Assembly (NCBI RefSeq): GCF_039540515.1
Contig: NZ_BAABFA010000024.1
Span: 186,001 to 250,000 of the forward strand
Direction of reading: 5' to 3'
DNA length: 64,000 nucleotides
Source: Nemorincola caseinilytica
GTDB lineage: Bacteria; Bacteroidota; Bacteroidia; Chitinophagales; Chitinophagaceae
Shown: positions 8,279 through 17,100 of the stretch, piece by piece
Numbering within the stretch: the stretch's first letter is position 1
Layout of the letters: every line of letters starts with the position of its first letter
Notes under the pieces: generated by a model
What the model was told of the DNA's origin: nothing
Seen by the model: only the letters and a program-made list of their open reading frames with translations
Database searches by the model: none
Program-made: the position numbers and the translations under genes

Positions 8279-9295
8279 ATGCCGATCAAGGTATTTATTG
8301 GCTCATCTTTAGAGTCGCTATTCATCGCAAAAGCTATAAGGGATAGGCTGGATGATGATCTCGTTGTAAAAGTTTGGGATACTGCATTCAGCCATGGTGA
8401 CTTTTTCCTTGAAACATTATACAAGGAATTGTTTCTAACAGATTTTGGTCTATTTATCATAGCCCCAGACGATCGTATCTTCAGGAGACGCAAAAAAGAA
8501 TATACAACAAGGGATAATGTAGTTTTCGAATTAGGTCTGTTCATAGGCGCTTTAGGTCTAAAGAAAGCATATTTTGTTCTTGTGGATATTAAAAAGAATG
8601 GTAAAGAAATGAAGATCGCATTACCTAGTGATCTGGGCGGCATCAATAGAATATCAATGAAACTAGAGTTGGCCGCTGACCATACCTTACTGGACACAGA
8701 ACAAAATAAGCTCGCACTAGCAATGACCGCTGAAAGGATCAAAAAGGATCTGCTGTATATCAATGGTCACATCTCTCTTAATTTGTTACCATCGACGTCT
8801 TTGGCTATCGGCTATTTTGAGAATTTTATTCTCAAAGCATGTAAAGAGCTGTCTACAGAAAAAAATTTCGAATTCGATGGTAGTACATATGACCTGACCA
8901 AAGATATATTTGACTTTAACGTTGTTATACCCGATAATGGCAGTGATATGGGGCATTCTGCTTACCGTAGGTTTGTGAATAGATGTGCATTAAAACAAAT
9001 AGATGTTCGGTCTAAAGATAGTGCCCGTACTTTCCCGTTTTTTATAAATATCGACATGAACAATGGCCGCGTTCAGCTTTTCGATCTTCCTACTACATTG
9101 CGTGCTTCATGGGATACGATAAGAATGATAATGCCAAAAAATACTACCGAGAACGAGCTGAAGGAGCTTGAAATAAAAGAGATAGCGAATTTTACTCGTA
9201 CACTGCGACATTTGTTATCCCATCCCGATCATGCTGAATTCAGAGATAATGTCAAGCTAATTACGGTCTCAGAATTGATAGATACAAAAATGTAA
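8279..9295 (+). CDS. TIR-STING protein (CBASS-type effector: TIR NADase fused to a bacterial STING domain)
   Basis: 338 residues in two domains. Residues 1-160 match the CAP12/Pycsar-type TIR fold: VFIGSS at 5-10, VKVWD at 30-34, DFGLFIIAPDD at 55-65 and RDNVVFELGLFIGALG at 78-93. Glu84 is in the position of the catalytic NADase glutamate, and published SfSTING also uses Glu84 (from memory). Residues 170-285 match bacterial STING: PSTSLAIGYFENFI at 171-184, FNVVIPD at 213-219, a lid-like RTFPFFINI at 250-258, and FDLPTTL at 268-274. The Asp269/Thr273 spacing equals that of the base-reading Asp and Thr reported for FsSTING (from memory). In characterised systems a cyclic dinucleotide assembles STING filaments, and TIR then destroys NAD+. 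No CD-NTase gene is nearby. The gene is AT-rich (about 40% G+C in 8281-8340 by hand count) and is followed 4 bases later by a nucleotide transporter gene. Confidence 0.82.
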   Translation: MPIKVFIGSSLESLFIAKAIRDRLDDDLVVKVWDTAFSHGDFFLETLYKELFLTDFGLFIIAPDDRIFRRRKKEYTTRDNVVFELGLFIGALGLKKAYFVLVDIKKNGKEMKIALPSDLGGINRISMKLELAADHTLLDTEQNKLALAMTAERIKKDLLYINGHISLNLLPSTSLAIGYFENFILKACKELSTEKNFEFDGSTYDLTKDIFDFNVVIPDNGSDMGHSAYRRFVNRCALKQIDVRSKDSARTFPFFINIDMNNGRVQLFDLPTTLRASWDTIRMIMPKNTTENELKELEIKEIANFTRTLRHLLSHPDHAEFRDNVKLITVSELIDTKM

Positions 9296-9299
9296 AAGC

Positions 9300-10562
9300 A
9301 TGAAAATAACAGATGGTCGTTCACTGAAAAGAGCTTTGATATTAGCTCTTATCATGTTTATTGCAATGGTGAACCATTATGTCTTTAAGACAGGGGTAAA
9401 TGCGATCGTCGTTAAAACATTCGGTGCGCTGAAAATACCCTGGATAGAACTGTGCGATGCTTTATTGAGTATCCTTGTTGTTTTTCTGTTGGTGAATATC
9501 AAAAAGATCAGAGCCCGGTTCTCTAGTTACATCATTTGGCTATCGATTATACTTAGTACCACTCTAATAGCATTAGGTTGGGTATGGAATATTTATACGA
9601 AAACCGATACAGTGTTATTTCTTATTGGCCTGGCGGGTAATATGCTGGTTTTTGCAGCCACATATTGTATATGGATGTTGCTGACCTCAACAGCGTTTAT
9701 GAAGAGTTGGCTTACTATTACTCTTGTAGGCCTAGGAGCTCAATTAGGGGTATTTGTTGGTGCTGCTATTGCAAAGAATATGGCCTTACAAGGGCATATA
9801 AACAAATTGCCTATCTTGATAGGGGCAATATACATCTGTCTTTTCCCCTTCATTTCTTCCTGCATACGAAAGTTTTCATGTGGCGGGGTTGAAGAACAAG
9901 AGAATACCGGATCGTCACCAAAAGAAAGTGCAACACGTTCGGTTATTCCCGGTTCATATTTTATATTCTCCATTCTTCTGCTGGTACTTTTGGGTGGTAT
10001 ATATGGTAGGGCTGTTAATTGGCGTATTCAGCAATTTGCTGATTACAGAACCTCTATTATAAATGCCTCTACTTTTTTAGGTGATTATTATCAAACAATG
10101 TCTGTTCTATCGATCTTGTTCCAAATATTCATCACACCAATTGTCTTACGAAAGATACCTAATGTCATTGGCTTGGTCTTTCAGCCGATTTTCGGGATAT
10201 TGATAGCGGTATTAGCTATATGGAAAAACGATGTACTGCTATGTTTGAATTGTATGCTTGTTTTTACATGTTCTGACTATACTATCTATAATGCATTCAA
10301 AGAACGTTTGTGGGTGCATTTGACATTAGCACAGAAAGTATACCACAAATCTTTTGCCGCATTGTTGATACCCAAAATAGCAGGTGTTGTCAATGCATTA
10401 AGTGTGCTTGTTTTCTCGAACAGCATAGGTATCTTCTGGATCGTATTTACATTGGTCATCGGGATATTATGGACGATCACTGCTATTTTGGTGGCAAAAG
10501 TTGCGAATACCAACAAAAAGATACCAATAACCGTATTTAAGTCTTCTATTGATAAAATATGA
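9300..10562 (+). CDS. ATP/ADP-translocase (Tlc/NTT)-family nucleotide transporter-like membrane protein
   Basis: A 420-residue polytopic protein with roughly 11-12 hydrophobic segments. Several blocks fit the nucleotide transporter family (Tlc/Npt). NHYVFKTGVNAIVVKTFGALKIPWIEL resembles the family's first-helix RSLKDTLVV...GAEAIPFLKLW stretch. FLGDYYQTMSVLSILFQIFI resembles the GKYQxWTGxxSIxF block, and DYTIYNAFKERLWVHLTLAQK resembles KYSLFDxTKEMAYIPLxxELK. The family moves ATP, ADP, other NTPs or NAD across the inner membrane, mainly in intracellular parasites, with divergent members elsewhere. The ATG is 4 bases after the TIR-STING stop, so the two are co-transcribed and probably translationally coupled. 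The gene is very AT-rich (19 of 60 bases are G or C in 9301-9360). Its substrate is unknown; involvement in cyclic-dinucleotide or NAD metabolism is inference from context. Confidence 0.68.
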   Translation: MKITDGRSLKRALILALIMFIAMVNHYVFKTGVNAIVVKTFGALKIPWIELCDALLSILVVFLLVNIKKIRARFSSYIIWLSIILSTTLIALGWVWNIYTKTDTVLFLIGLAGNMLVFAATYCIWMLLTSTAFMKSWLTITLVGLGAQLGVFVGAAIAKNMALQGHINKLPILIGAIYICLFPFISSCIRKFSCGGVEEQENTGSSPKESATRSVIPGSYFIFSILLLVLLGGIYGRAVNWRIQQFADYRTSIINASTFLGDYYQTMSVLSILFQIFITPIVLRKIPNVIGLVFQPIFGILIAVLAIWKNDVLLCLNCMLVFTCSDYTIYNAFKERLWVHLTLAQKVYHKSFAALLIPKIAGVVNALSVLVFSNSIGIFWIVFTLVIGILWTITAILVAKVANTNKKIPITVFKSSIDKI

Positions 10563-10580
10563 TCGTGCAAGACCTACCCG

Positions 10581-10670
10581 CTACAGCTTCGTGAACATTT
10601 TCGTCTCTATGCTGTTAGCAGAGAGCTGTATCTTCATGATGTATGTACCGGCCTCAAAGCGGTAATGGTG
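10581..10670 (-). pseudogene. Remnant of a T9SS C-terminal sorting domain
   Basis: Read on the minus strand, 10670 to 10581 encodes about 29 residues ending in a stop. RFEAGTYIMKIQL and then KMFTKL-stop match the end of the type A T9SS sorting domain (consensus L.xGxYxLxL...KxxxK). No start codon, signal peptide or cargo domain precedes it, because the frame runs straight into the pdhB terminator. It therefore looks like the 3' stump of a deleted secreted-protein gene, lying 18 bases from the end of the AT-rich island. Confidence 0.6.
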
Positions 10671-10701
10671 TATAAGTTGCAGGATGAATATATAAAAGCA
10701 A

Positions 10702-10725
10702 ACCCCATGCCAGAAAGCATGGGGT
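10702..10725 (-). terminator. Rho-independent-type terminator of pdhB
   Basis: Perfect 9-base arms at 10702-10710 and 10717-10725 (ACCCCATGC / GCATGGGGT) with a 6-base loop. On the minus strand they are followed by TTTGCTTTTA. It lies 25 bases after the pdhB stop codon. Confidence 0.8.
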
Positions 10726-10750
10726 CTGTCCATATCATTGTATTTTCAGT

Positions 10751-11734
10751 TTACTTCACCATATACATCACTTCCTTTACCAGCTTTACGGTGCGGGGCA
10801 CATCGGGCAGGTAGGCGGCCACCAGGTTGGGGGCATAGTGCATGTTGGCATCGGCGCTGCATATGCGGCGTATGGGCGCATCCAGGTAGTCGAATGCCTC
10901 TTTCTGCACACGGTAAGATATCTCTGAAGATATGCTGCCGAACGGCCACTGCTCTTCCACTATTACCAGGCGATTGGTCTTCTTTACAGACTCTACTATA
11001 GTATGCCAGTCCAGCGGGCGAATGGTGCGCAGGTCTATCACCTCGGCGCTTATGTTCTCCTTTGCCAGTTCTTCGGCAGTGGCCATGGCCACCTTCATCA
11101 TCTTGTTGTAAGATACTATGGTCACATCCGTACCCTCACGGCGTACGGCGGCCTTGCCTATAGGTATCAGGTATTCGTCCTCGGGTACTTCGCCCGTATC
11201 GCCATAGGCCGACTCGCTCTCCATGAACACCACAGGGTCCTCGTCGCGAATGGCCGATTTCAGTAGGCCCTTCGCATCATATGGGTTGATGGTCGATATC
11301 ACCTTCAGGCCGGGTACATTGGCATACCAGCTTTCAAAGGCCTGCGAGTGCTGTGCGCCCAGCTGCCCAGCAGAGCCATTAGGCCCGCGGAACACGATAG
11401 GGCAGGTGAACTGGCCACCGCTCATAGACACTGTTTTGGCAGCGTGGTTCACTATCTGGTCTATGGCCAGTTCGGCAAAGTTCCAGGTCATGAACTCTAT
11501 TATGGGGCGGGTGTTGTTCATGGCTGCGCCCACGCCTATGGCCGTAAAACCCAGCTCGGCAATGGGAGTATCTATCACCCTCCTCGGGCCGAATTCGTCC
11601 AGCATACCCTGGCTCACCTTGTAGGCGCCATTGTACTGGGCTACTTCCTCACCCATCAGGAAAACGCCCTTGTCGCGCCTCATTTCCTCTTCCATCGCCT
11701 CGCGAAGAGCCTGTCTCAGTTGTATCGTACGCAT
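10751..11734 (-). CDS. pdhB: Pyruvate dehydrogenase E1 component, beta subunit
   Basis: A 327-residue protein of standard E1-beta length. Recognisable blocks are LREAMEEEMRRDKGVFLMGEEVAQYNGAYKVSQGM, DTPIAELGFTAIGVGAAM, RGPNGSAGQLGAQHSQAFESWYANVPGLKV and the C-terminal transketolase half with VIDLRTIRPLDW and VIVEEQWPFG. E1-beta pairs with E1-alpha to decarboxylate pyruvate with thiamine diphosphate. The alpha subunit and E2 are not in this window. The gene is last in a minus-strand run of leucine-dehydrogenase-like protein, biotinyl carrier, lipoprotein and pdhB, and is followed by a strong terminator. Confidence 0.93.
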   Translation of the reverse strand: MRTIQLRQALREAMEEEMRRDKGVFLMGEEVAQYNGAYKVSQGMLDEFGPRRVIDTPIAELGFTAIGVGAAMNNTRPIIEFMTWNFAELAIDQIVNHAAKTVSMSGGQFTCPIVFRGPNGSAGQLGAQHSQAFESWYANVPGLKVISTINPYDAKGLLKSAIRDEDPVVFMESESAYGDTGEVPEDEYLIPIGKAAVRREGTDVTIVSYNKMMKVAMATAEELAKENISAEVIDLRTIRPLDWHTIVESVKKTNRLVIVEEQWPFGSISSEISYRVQKEAFDYLDAPIRRICSADANMHYAPNLVAAYLPDVPRTVKLVKEVMYMVK

Positions 11735-11775
11735 GTTCTGTTATCTATAAGAAGGTGCAAATATAATGTATCGTA

Positions 11776-12318
11776 TCAATTTTTCTCCCTTTGGAAGGTC
11801 ACTACCGATGTGTCCAGCCGGCCCTCTTCTGTCTCGCGCATGAAAGCCAACTGCAGTGTGTCATTGACCAGGTGGCGTATGGCTATGAACAGGTGCTCTG
11901 TCTCTCCATATTTATTGGTCTCGTCCAGTACCAGCAGCCCACTGTCGTTTATATACCATTTACCCAGCTCGTTCGTACCGGGAAAACCCACCACCACACT
12001 GCTGTCCTCTTTGAAGTGCAGCGTGCTGCGGGTCTCTATATCTTTTAATGCGGCATAGGCACTGTCGTATTGCTTTTGCAGCTCCTGCCGCAGGCTGTCT
12101 ATGTTCAGCGTGCCATAGAGTTCCAGCTTTGTTTCATCGCTGTCGCCATTGCCCATCGTATCTATGAAACGTTTGCTATCCCTGAAAAAATCATCCCTGC
12201 CACGTTCCTCTATCCTTACAGAGCGCCACTTGCCCAGTATCTTCTTCTCTGTCCGCTCGCGGCAAGAGCCCAGTAACAACACAAGCAGCAGTACGAAGTA
12301 TGCGGGTCTTTTATTCAT
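11776..12318 (-). CDS. Lipoprotein of unknown function
   Basis: A 180-residue protein starting MNKRPAYFVLLLVLLLGSC. The lipobox LGSC puts the lipidated cysteine at residue 19. The mature part contains KILGKWRSVRIEE near its start and later ELGKWYINDSGLLVLDE. This is the lipocalin-like or META-like pattern of small Bacteroidota lipoproteins in which a beta strand opens with GKW. I cannot assign a ligand. I chose the ATG at 12318 because the frame upstream of it is made of a 7-base repeat and is not protein-like. The gene lies 41 bases upstream of pdhB and 46 bases downstream of the biotinyl carrier gene. Confidence 0.65.
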   Translation of the reverse strand: MNKRPAYFVLLLVLLLGSCRERTEKKILGKWRSVRIEERGRDDFFRDSKRFIDTMGNGDSDETKLELYGTLNIDSLRQELQKQYDSAYAALKDIETRSTLHFKEDSSVVVGFPGTNELGKWYINDSGLLVLDETNKYGETEHLFIAIRHLVNDTLQLAFMRETEEGRLDTSVVTFQREKN

Positions 12319-12321
12319 TCG

Positions 12322-12364
12322 GGAATTTGGGATCTGGAATTTGGAATTTGAGACTTTGGAATTT
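12322..12364. repeat. Short array of 7-base GGAATTT-like units
   Basis: Units of GGAATTT, GGGATCT, GGAATTT, GGAATTT and GAGACTT, then one unit out of register by one base, fill the gap between the biotinyl carrier stop and the next lipoprotein start. The same unit family forms a longer array at 21345-21428. Confidence 0.75.
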
Positions 12365-12865
12365 TTACTCAAGTTCTATCAGTATCGCACCTTTCTCTAC
12401 CGCTGTGCGCTCGGTGGCCTTTATGGCCTTTACGGTGGCCGGTGCGGTAGCTTTCAATACGTTCTCCATTTTCATGGCCTCCAGTATCACCAGTGCATCG
12501 CCCTTGTTCACCTGCTGGCCGGGTGTTACCAGTACTTTCAGTACCAGGCCGGGCATGGGCGCCTTTATAGGTTCAGCCTTCTGCATTGCCTTCAGGTCCA
12601 GGCCCATATTGCTCAGTAGCAGGTCTATAGGTTCTTGTATGGTGGTGGTATATAGCTGTCCGTTCACGCGCACGTCCACTTCTTTTTTTGCAGTGTCCAC
12701 ACGCTCTATGATAGCGGTATAGCTCTTGCCATTGTGCAGTACGCTCACCAGTCCGCCAGGCTGCATACTGATGTCCGGGGTGCTTTCTGTACCGTTGATG
12801 TGCATGATACCATCGTTATGGTCTATGCTGAATACACTCTTGTCGTTGACCGTTAGTTGTAACAT
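12365..12865 (-). CDS. Biotinyl/lipoyl-attachment-domain protein (biotin carboxyl carrier)
   Basis: A 166-residue protein starting MLQLTVNDK. The N-terminal half is a beta-rich region (FSIDHNDGIMHINGT, YTAIIERVDTAKKEVDVRVNGQLY). The C-terminal 75 residues are a biotinyl domain: PIKAPMPGLVLKVLVTPGQQVNKGDALVILEAMKMENVLKA. The lysine of EAMKM is the biotinylation site. The layout matches stand-alone carriers of acyl-CoA or oxaloacetate/methylmalonyl carboxylases rather than classical AccB. The ATG at 12865 is preferred over an in-frame TTG three codons upstream. Its carboxylase partners are not in the window. Confidence 0.85.
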   Translation of the reverse strand: MLQLTVNDKSVFSIDHNDGIMHINGTESTPDISMQPGGLVSVLHNGKSYTAIIERVDTAKKEVDVRVNGQLYTTTIQEPIDLLLSNMGLDLKAMQKAEPIKAPMPGLVLKVLVTPGQQVNKGDALVILEAMKMENVLKATAPATVKAIKATERTAVEKGAILIELE

Positions 12866-13003
12866 GGAAGACAAAAATAATCATCTGCACCGTGTTTTGG
12901 TGGTGTTTTTTGCGACTTTTTCTAATGAGCGGCAATATCGCCAAAAGCAAAGGCCGCCATGTATAGGCAGCCCTTGTTCTTACTATTCGTAAATAATGTT
13001 CCG

Positions 13004-14077
13004 TTACAGGCCCGTATGCACCTTGGCTATATCGTTCAGGCGCTTTTCGGCGGCCTGCATAGCGGCCAGCTGGGTATGCGTACCCTCTCTTTCCGCTGTG
13101 TCGAATATCTGCAGCGCGCGGTCATATATCTTCGATACAGTATTGTATGCGCGCTCGCGGTTGTAGCCGTCTATCTCTATGCTTATGTTGATGATGCCAC
13201 CTGCGTTTATCAGGAAGTCGGGCACATATATGATGCCTTTCTCTACCAGCATGGGGCCATGCACGTTCTCATCGGCCAGCTGGTTGTTGGCGCCGCCTGC
13301 TATCACCGGGCATTTCATCTTGCCGATGGTCTCGGTGTTCACCGTTGCACCCAGGGCACAAGGGGCGTATATATCCATCTCCAGGTCAAAGATCTTGTCG
13401 CTGTCCACCACTTCTATCGATGGCATCATGGCCAGCACTTCTTTCACTTTGCTCTCGTTTATGTCGCTGGTATATACTTTAGCGCCATCTTTTACCAGGT
13501 ATTCCATCAGGTACCTGCCCACATTGCCTGCGCCCTGTACCAGCACCTTGCGGCCCGACAGGTCGTCACTGCCAAAGGCTTTCTTTGCCGCGGCCTTCAT
13601 ACCCATGTATACACCATAAGACGTAAGAGGTGAGGGGTCGCCGCTACCACCCATATACTCGGGCTTGCCGGTCACGAACTTGGTCTCCATTCCTATGTAC
13701 TCCATATCCGTTTTCGATGTGTTCACATCTTCGGCGGTTATATACTTGCCGTTCAGGCTGTTCACGAACCTGCCATACCTGCGCCAGTAGGCCTCGTTCT
13801 TCAGTTTCGATGCATCGCCTATCAGTACGGCTTTGCCGCCGCCCAGGTTCAGGCCTGCCAGCGCCGATTTGTAGGTCATGCCGCGGCTCAGGCGCAGTGC
13901 GTCCACAAGGGCGTCCTGGTGACTGGCGTAGTTCCATACGCGCGTGCCGCCCAGCGATGGGCCCAGCACTGTGTTGTGTATGGCTATAATTGCGTTAAGC
14001 CCGGTGTGCGGGTCCTGGCAGAAGGCCACCTGCTCATGGCCCATCTGCTGCATCAGTTCTAATGTCGATGGTTGCAT
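13004..14077 (-). CDS. Leucine-dehydrogenase-like amino-acid dehydrogenase (Glu/Leu/Phe/Val family)
   Basis: A 357-residue NAD-dependent amino-acid dehydrogenase. The substrate domain has GPSLGGTRVWNY, LSRGMTYKSALAGLNLGGGKAVLIGD (the catalytic lysine is in GGGK) and AEDVNTS. The dinucleotide domain has VLVQGAGNVGRYLMEYL, a Rossmann loop. The C-terminal part has YAPCALGATVN, GGANNQLADE and VPDFLINAGGIINIS. Leucine and valine dehydrogenases deaminate branched-chain amino acids to 2-oxo acids. The ATG at 14077 (MQPSTLELM) is chosen; the upstream extension is not family-like. It is probably a catabolic enzyme feeding the dehydrogenase genes downstream (inference). Confidence 0.87.
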   Translation of the reverse strand: MQPSTLELMQQMGHEQVAFCQDPHTGLNAIIAIHNTVLGPSLGGTRVWNYASHQDALVDALRLSRGMTYKSALAGLNLGGGKAVLIGDASKLKNEAYWRRYGRFVNSLNGKYITAEDVNTSKTDMEYIGMETKFVTGKPEYMGGSGDPSPLTSYGVYMGMKAAAKKAFGSDDLSGRKVLVQGAGNVGRYLMEYLVKDGAKVYTSDINESKVKEVLAMMPSIEVVDSDKIFDLEMDIYAPCALGATVNTETIGKMKCPVIAGGANNQLADENVHGPMLVEKGIIYVPDFLINAGGIINISIEIDGYNRERAYNTVSKIYDRALQIFDTAEREGTHTQLAAMQAAEKRLNDIAKVHTGL

Positions 14078-14125
14078 TGTTGGTAAATAAAGGGGTGTGA
14101 CCGAATGATATTTTATTTGTGAATG

Positions 14126-14155
14126 TGCCCGTAGCAACGATCGTTGCTACGGGCA
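14126..14155. repeat. Perfect 30-base palindrome sharing the CCCGTAGC core
   Basis: The left half at 14126-14140 is the exact reverse complement of 14141-14155, with no spacer. The outer part reads CCCGTAGC / GCTACGGG as in the repeat at 1211-1249. It lies 28 bases after the secA stop (14184) on the minus strand, so it may serve as the secA terminator. The shared core suggests it is also a member of a dispersed repeat family. Confidence 0.8.
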
Positions 14156-14183
14156 GGTGTTCTTTTACTGGTTCGGGAATGGC

Positions 14184-17100
14184 TTATTTGCCGTGGCAGC
14201 TCTTGTACTTCTTGCCGCTGCCGCATGGACAAGGGTCATTGCGGCCTATTTTCGGGCCTGCCTGTACCGGAGCGCGTTTTATCTCTTCGTGATGCTCTGC
14301 GCTGGGTTCGCTATAATAGTCTTCCTCATCGGCGGCATATGCATGGCCCGCGGCCTCTACCTGGGCCTTGTTGTCGTGCATCTGGCTCATGTCGGTATAC
14401 TGCTCGGGTATCTGCTGTATGGGCTGGGGTGGTGCGTCCTGTATGGGTATACCGGCACGCAGCAGGAAGCTGAGGATATTCTTGTTCGTATCGTTCAGCA
14501 TCTTCTTGAAGAGGTTGAACGCTTCGAACTTATATATCAGCAGTGGGTCCTTCTGCTCATACGATGCCATGCGCACACTCTGGCGCAGGTCGTCCATGGC
14601 GCGCAGGTGGTTCTTCCACGCATCGTCTATCAGGGCCAGGGTAATGTTCTTTTCCAGCGCCTGTATTATGGGTGCCGAGTTGTTCTCTACCGCATGGCGC
14701 AGCGGCGCGTATATCTGCATACCGCGTATGCCATCGGTAAATGGTATCACTATGTTCTCTATGCGGTCGCCGTTCTCCTGCAGCAGTTGTGCCAGGTTGG
14801 GGGTGATATGCTCGCATATAGTGGCCATCTTGCGGGTGTAGAAGTCCTTCACCTCGTGGTATAACTGCTCTGCAATGGCCTGGTTCTGGGCTTCGGCCTT
14901 ACCGCCGCCGCCGATACCGGGTTCAAAGTCTATGGCCAGGTGTTTCATCACCTCCAGCTTGAAGGTCTCAGGGTCGCCACCGGCATACTGGTCCACCATA
15001 TCGGCACATACTGCGAACATGGCATTGTCTATGTCTATCGACAGGCGGTCGCCGAACAGGGCATGATTGCGGCGCTTGTATATCACATCGCGCTGGGCGT
15101 TCATCACATCGTCATACTCCAGCAGGTTCTTACGCATACCGAAGTTGTTCTCCTCCACCTTGCGCTGCGCACGCTCTATCGATTTGGTGATCATGCTGTG
15201 CTGCAGCACCTCGCCGTCCTTATGGCCCATCTTGTCCATCAGCGAGGCTATACGCTCCGATCCGAACAGGCGCATCAGGTCGTCCTCCAGCGATACGAAG
15301 AACTGCGAAGAACCGGGATCGCCCTGGCGGCCTGCACGGCCACGCAACTGGCGGTCCACACGGCGGCTCTCGTGGCGCTCGGTACCTATTATGGCCAGGC
15401 CACCTGCCTGTTTTACACCGGGGCCCAGCTTTATGTCCGTACCGCGGCCGGCCATGTTGGTGGCTATGGTCACCGCGCTGGCCAGGCCTGCCTCGGCCAC
15501 TATCTGCGCCTCGCGGGCGTGCTGCTTGGCGTTCAGCACGTTGTGCTGTATCTTTTTCTGCTGCAGCATACGGCTCAGCAGTTCCGACACCTCTACCGAT
15601 GTAGTACCTACCAGCACCGGCCTTCCGACTGCGCTCAGTTTTTCTATCTCGTCTATTACGGCTTTATATTTCTCGCGCTTGGTCTTGTACACCAGGTCTT
15701 GCTGGTCCTTGCGCGATATAGGCAGGTTCGTAGGTATGCTCACCACGTCCAGCTTGTATATCTGCCAGAATTCGCCCGCCTCTGTTTCGGCTGTACCGGT
15801 CATACCGGCCAGCTTGTGGTACATACGGAAGTAGTTCTGCAGTGTCACCGTGGCAAATGTCTGTGTCGCGGCCTCTACCTGCACATTTTCCTTGGCCTCT
15901 ATGGCCTGGTGCAGGCCATCGCTATAGCGGCGGCCATCCAGTATACGGCCTGTCTGCTCGTCCACTATCTTCACCTTGCCGTCCATTACCACATACTCCA
16001 CATCCTTGTCGAATAGGGTATATGCTTTCAGCAACTGCTGTATAGAGTGTATACGGTCGGCCTTCTGCGCATAGTCCTGTATCATGGCATCCTTGCGCTG
16101 CTGCTTCTCCTCCGGCGATACGTTCATTTTCTCTATGGCCGCTATCTCGCTGCCTACATCAGGCAGTACAAAGAAGTTAGGATCTTCACCCGCACCTGTT
16201 ATCAGCGACAGGCCCTTATCTGTAAGGTCTACACTATTGTTCTTTTCGTCTATAGAGAAGAACAGCTCGGCATCTACCTTGGGCATGTTGCGCTGCTGCT
16301 CGCCTATGTAATGGTGTTCGGCCTTCTGCAGTATCTGCTTGTTGCCTTCCTCGCTCAGGAACTTTATCAGGGCGCTGTTCTTGGGCAGGCCGCGGTAGGC
16401 GCGGTACAGGTGCAGGCCACCTGCATCCTTGTCGCTCTTGCCTTCCGATATCAGTTTCTTGGCTTCGCTTATGCTCTGGTTTATCACCCTGCGCTGCGCT
16501 TCCAGCAGGCGCTCTATGCGCGGCTTCAGCGCGTGGAACTGCTGCTCCTCGCCCCTTGGTATAGGGCCCGATATGATGAGCGGTGTACGCGCATCGTCCA
16601 CCAGTACGCTATCCACCTCATCCACCATTGCATAGTGGTGCTTGCGCTGCACCATCTCTTCGGGGTGGTGTACCATGTTATCGCGCAGGTAGTCAAAGCC
16701 GAATTCGTTGTTGGTACCATAGGTGATGTCGGCCAGGTATGCCTGCCTGCGCTCTGGCGAGTTCGGCTCGTGTTTGTCTATACAATCCGTGGTCAGGCCC
16801 AGCCACTCGAATATGGGGCCGTTCCACTCCTGGTCGCGTCGGGCCAGGTAGTCGTTCACCGTTACTATGTGCACACCCTCGCCTGCCAGTGCGTTCAGGT
16901 AGGCGGGTAGGGTAGACACCAGTGTTTTACCCTCACCGGTGGCCATCTCTGCTATTTTGCCCTCGTGCAGCACTGTACCACCTATCAGCTGCACATCATA
17001 GTGTACCATGTTCCAGTTCACTATATTGCCAGCGGCCTCCCAGGTGTTCTTATATATACACTGGTCGCCCTCTATGCGCATATTCGGGCGCATGGGTGCC

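Noticed and set aside
8279..9295. Reading the TIR protein as a Pycsar effector
   Set aside because: The second domain carries STING-type motifs, not the membrane segments or cyclic-mononucleotide domain expected of Pycsar effectors, and no pyrimidine cyclase is nearby.
9300..10562. Calling the second island gene a generic MFS drug-efflux pump
   Set aside because: The first-helix and late K-E-R/K-x-Y/W-x-L blocks fit the nucleotide transporter family better than drug/proton antiporters. I kept a moderate confidence.
13630..13989. Arg/Ser/Cys-rich frame opposite the leucine-dehydrogenase-like gene
   Set aside because: It is a shadow of a coding region with strong family motifs on the other strand.
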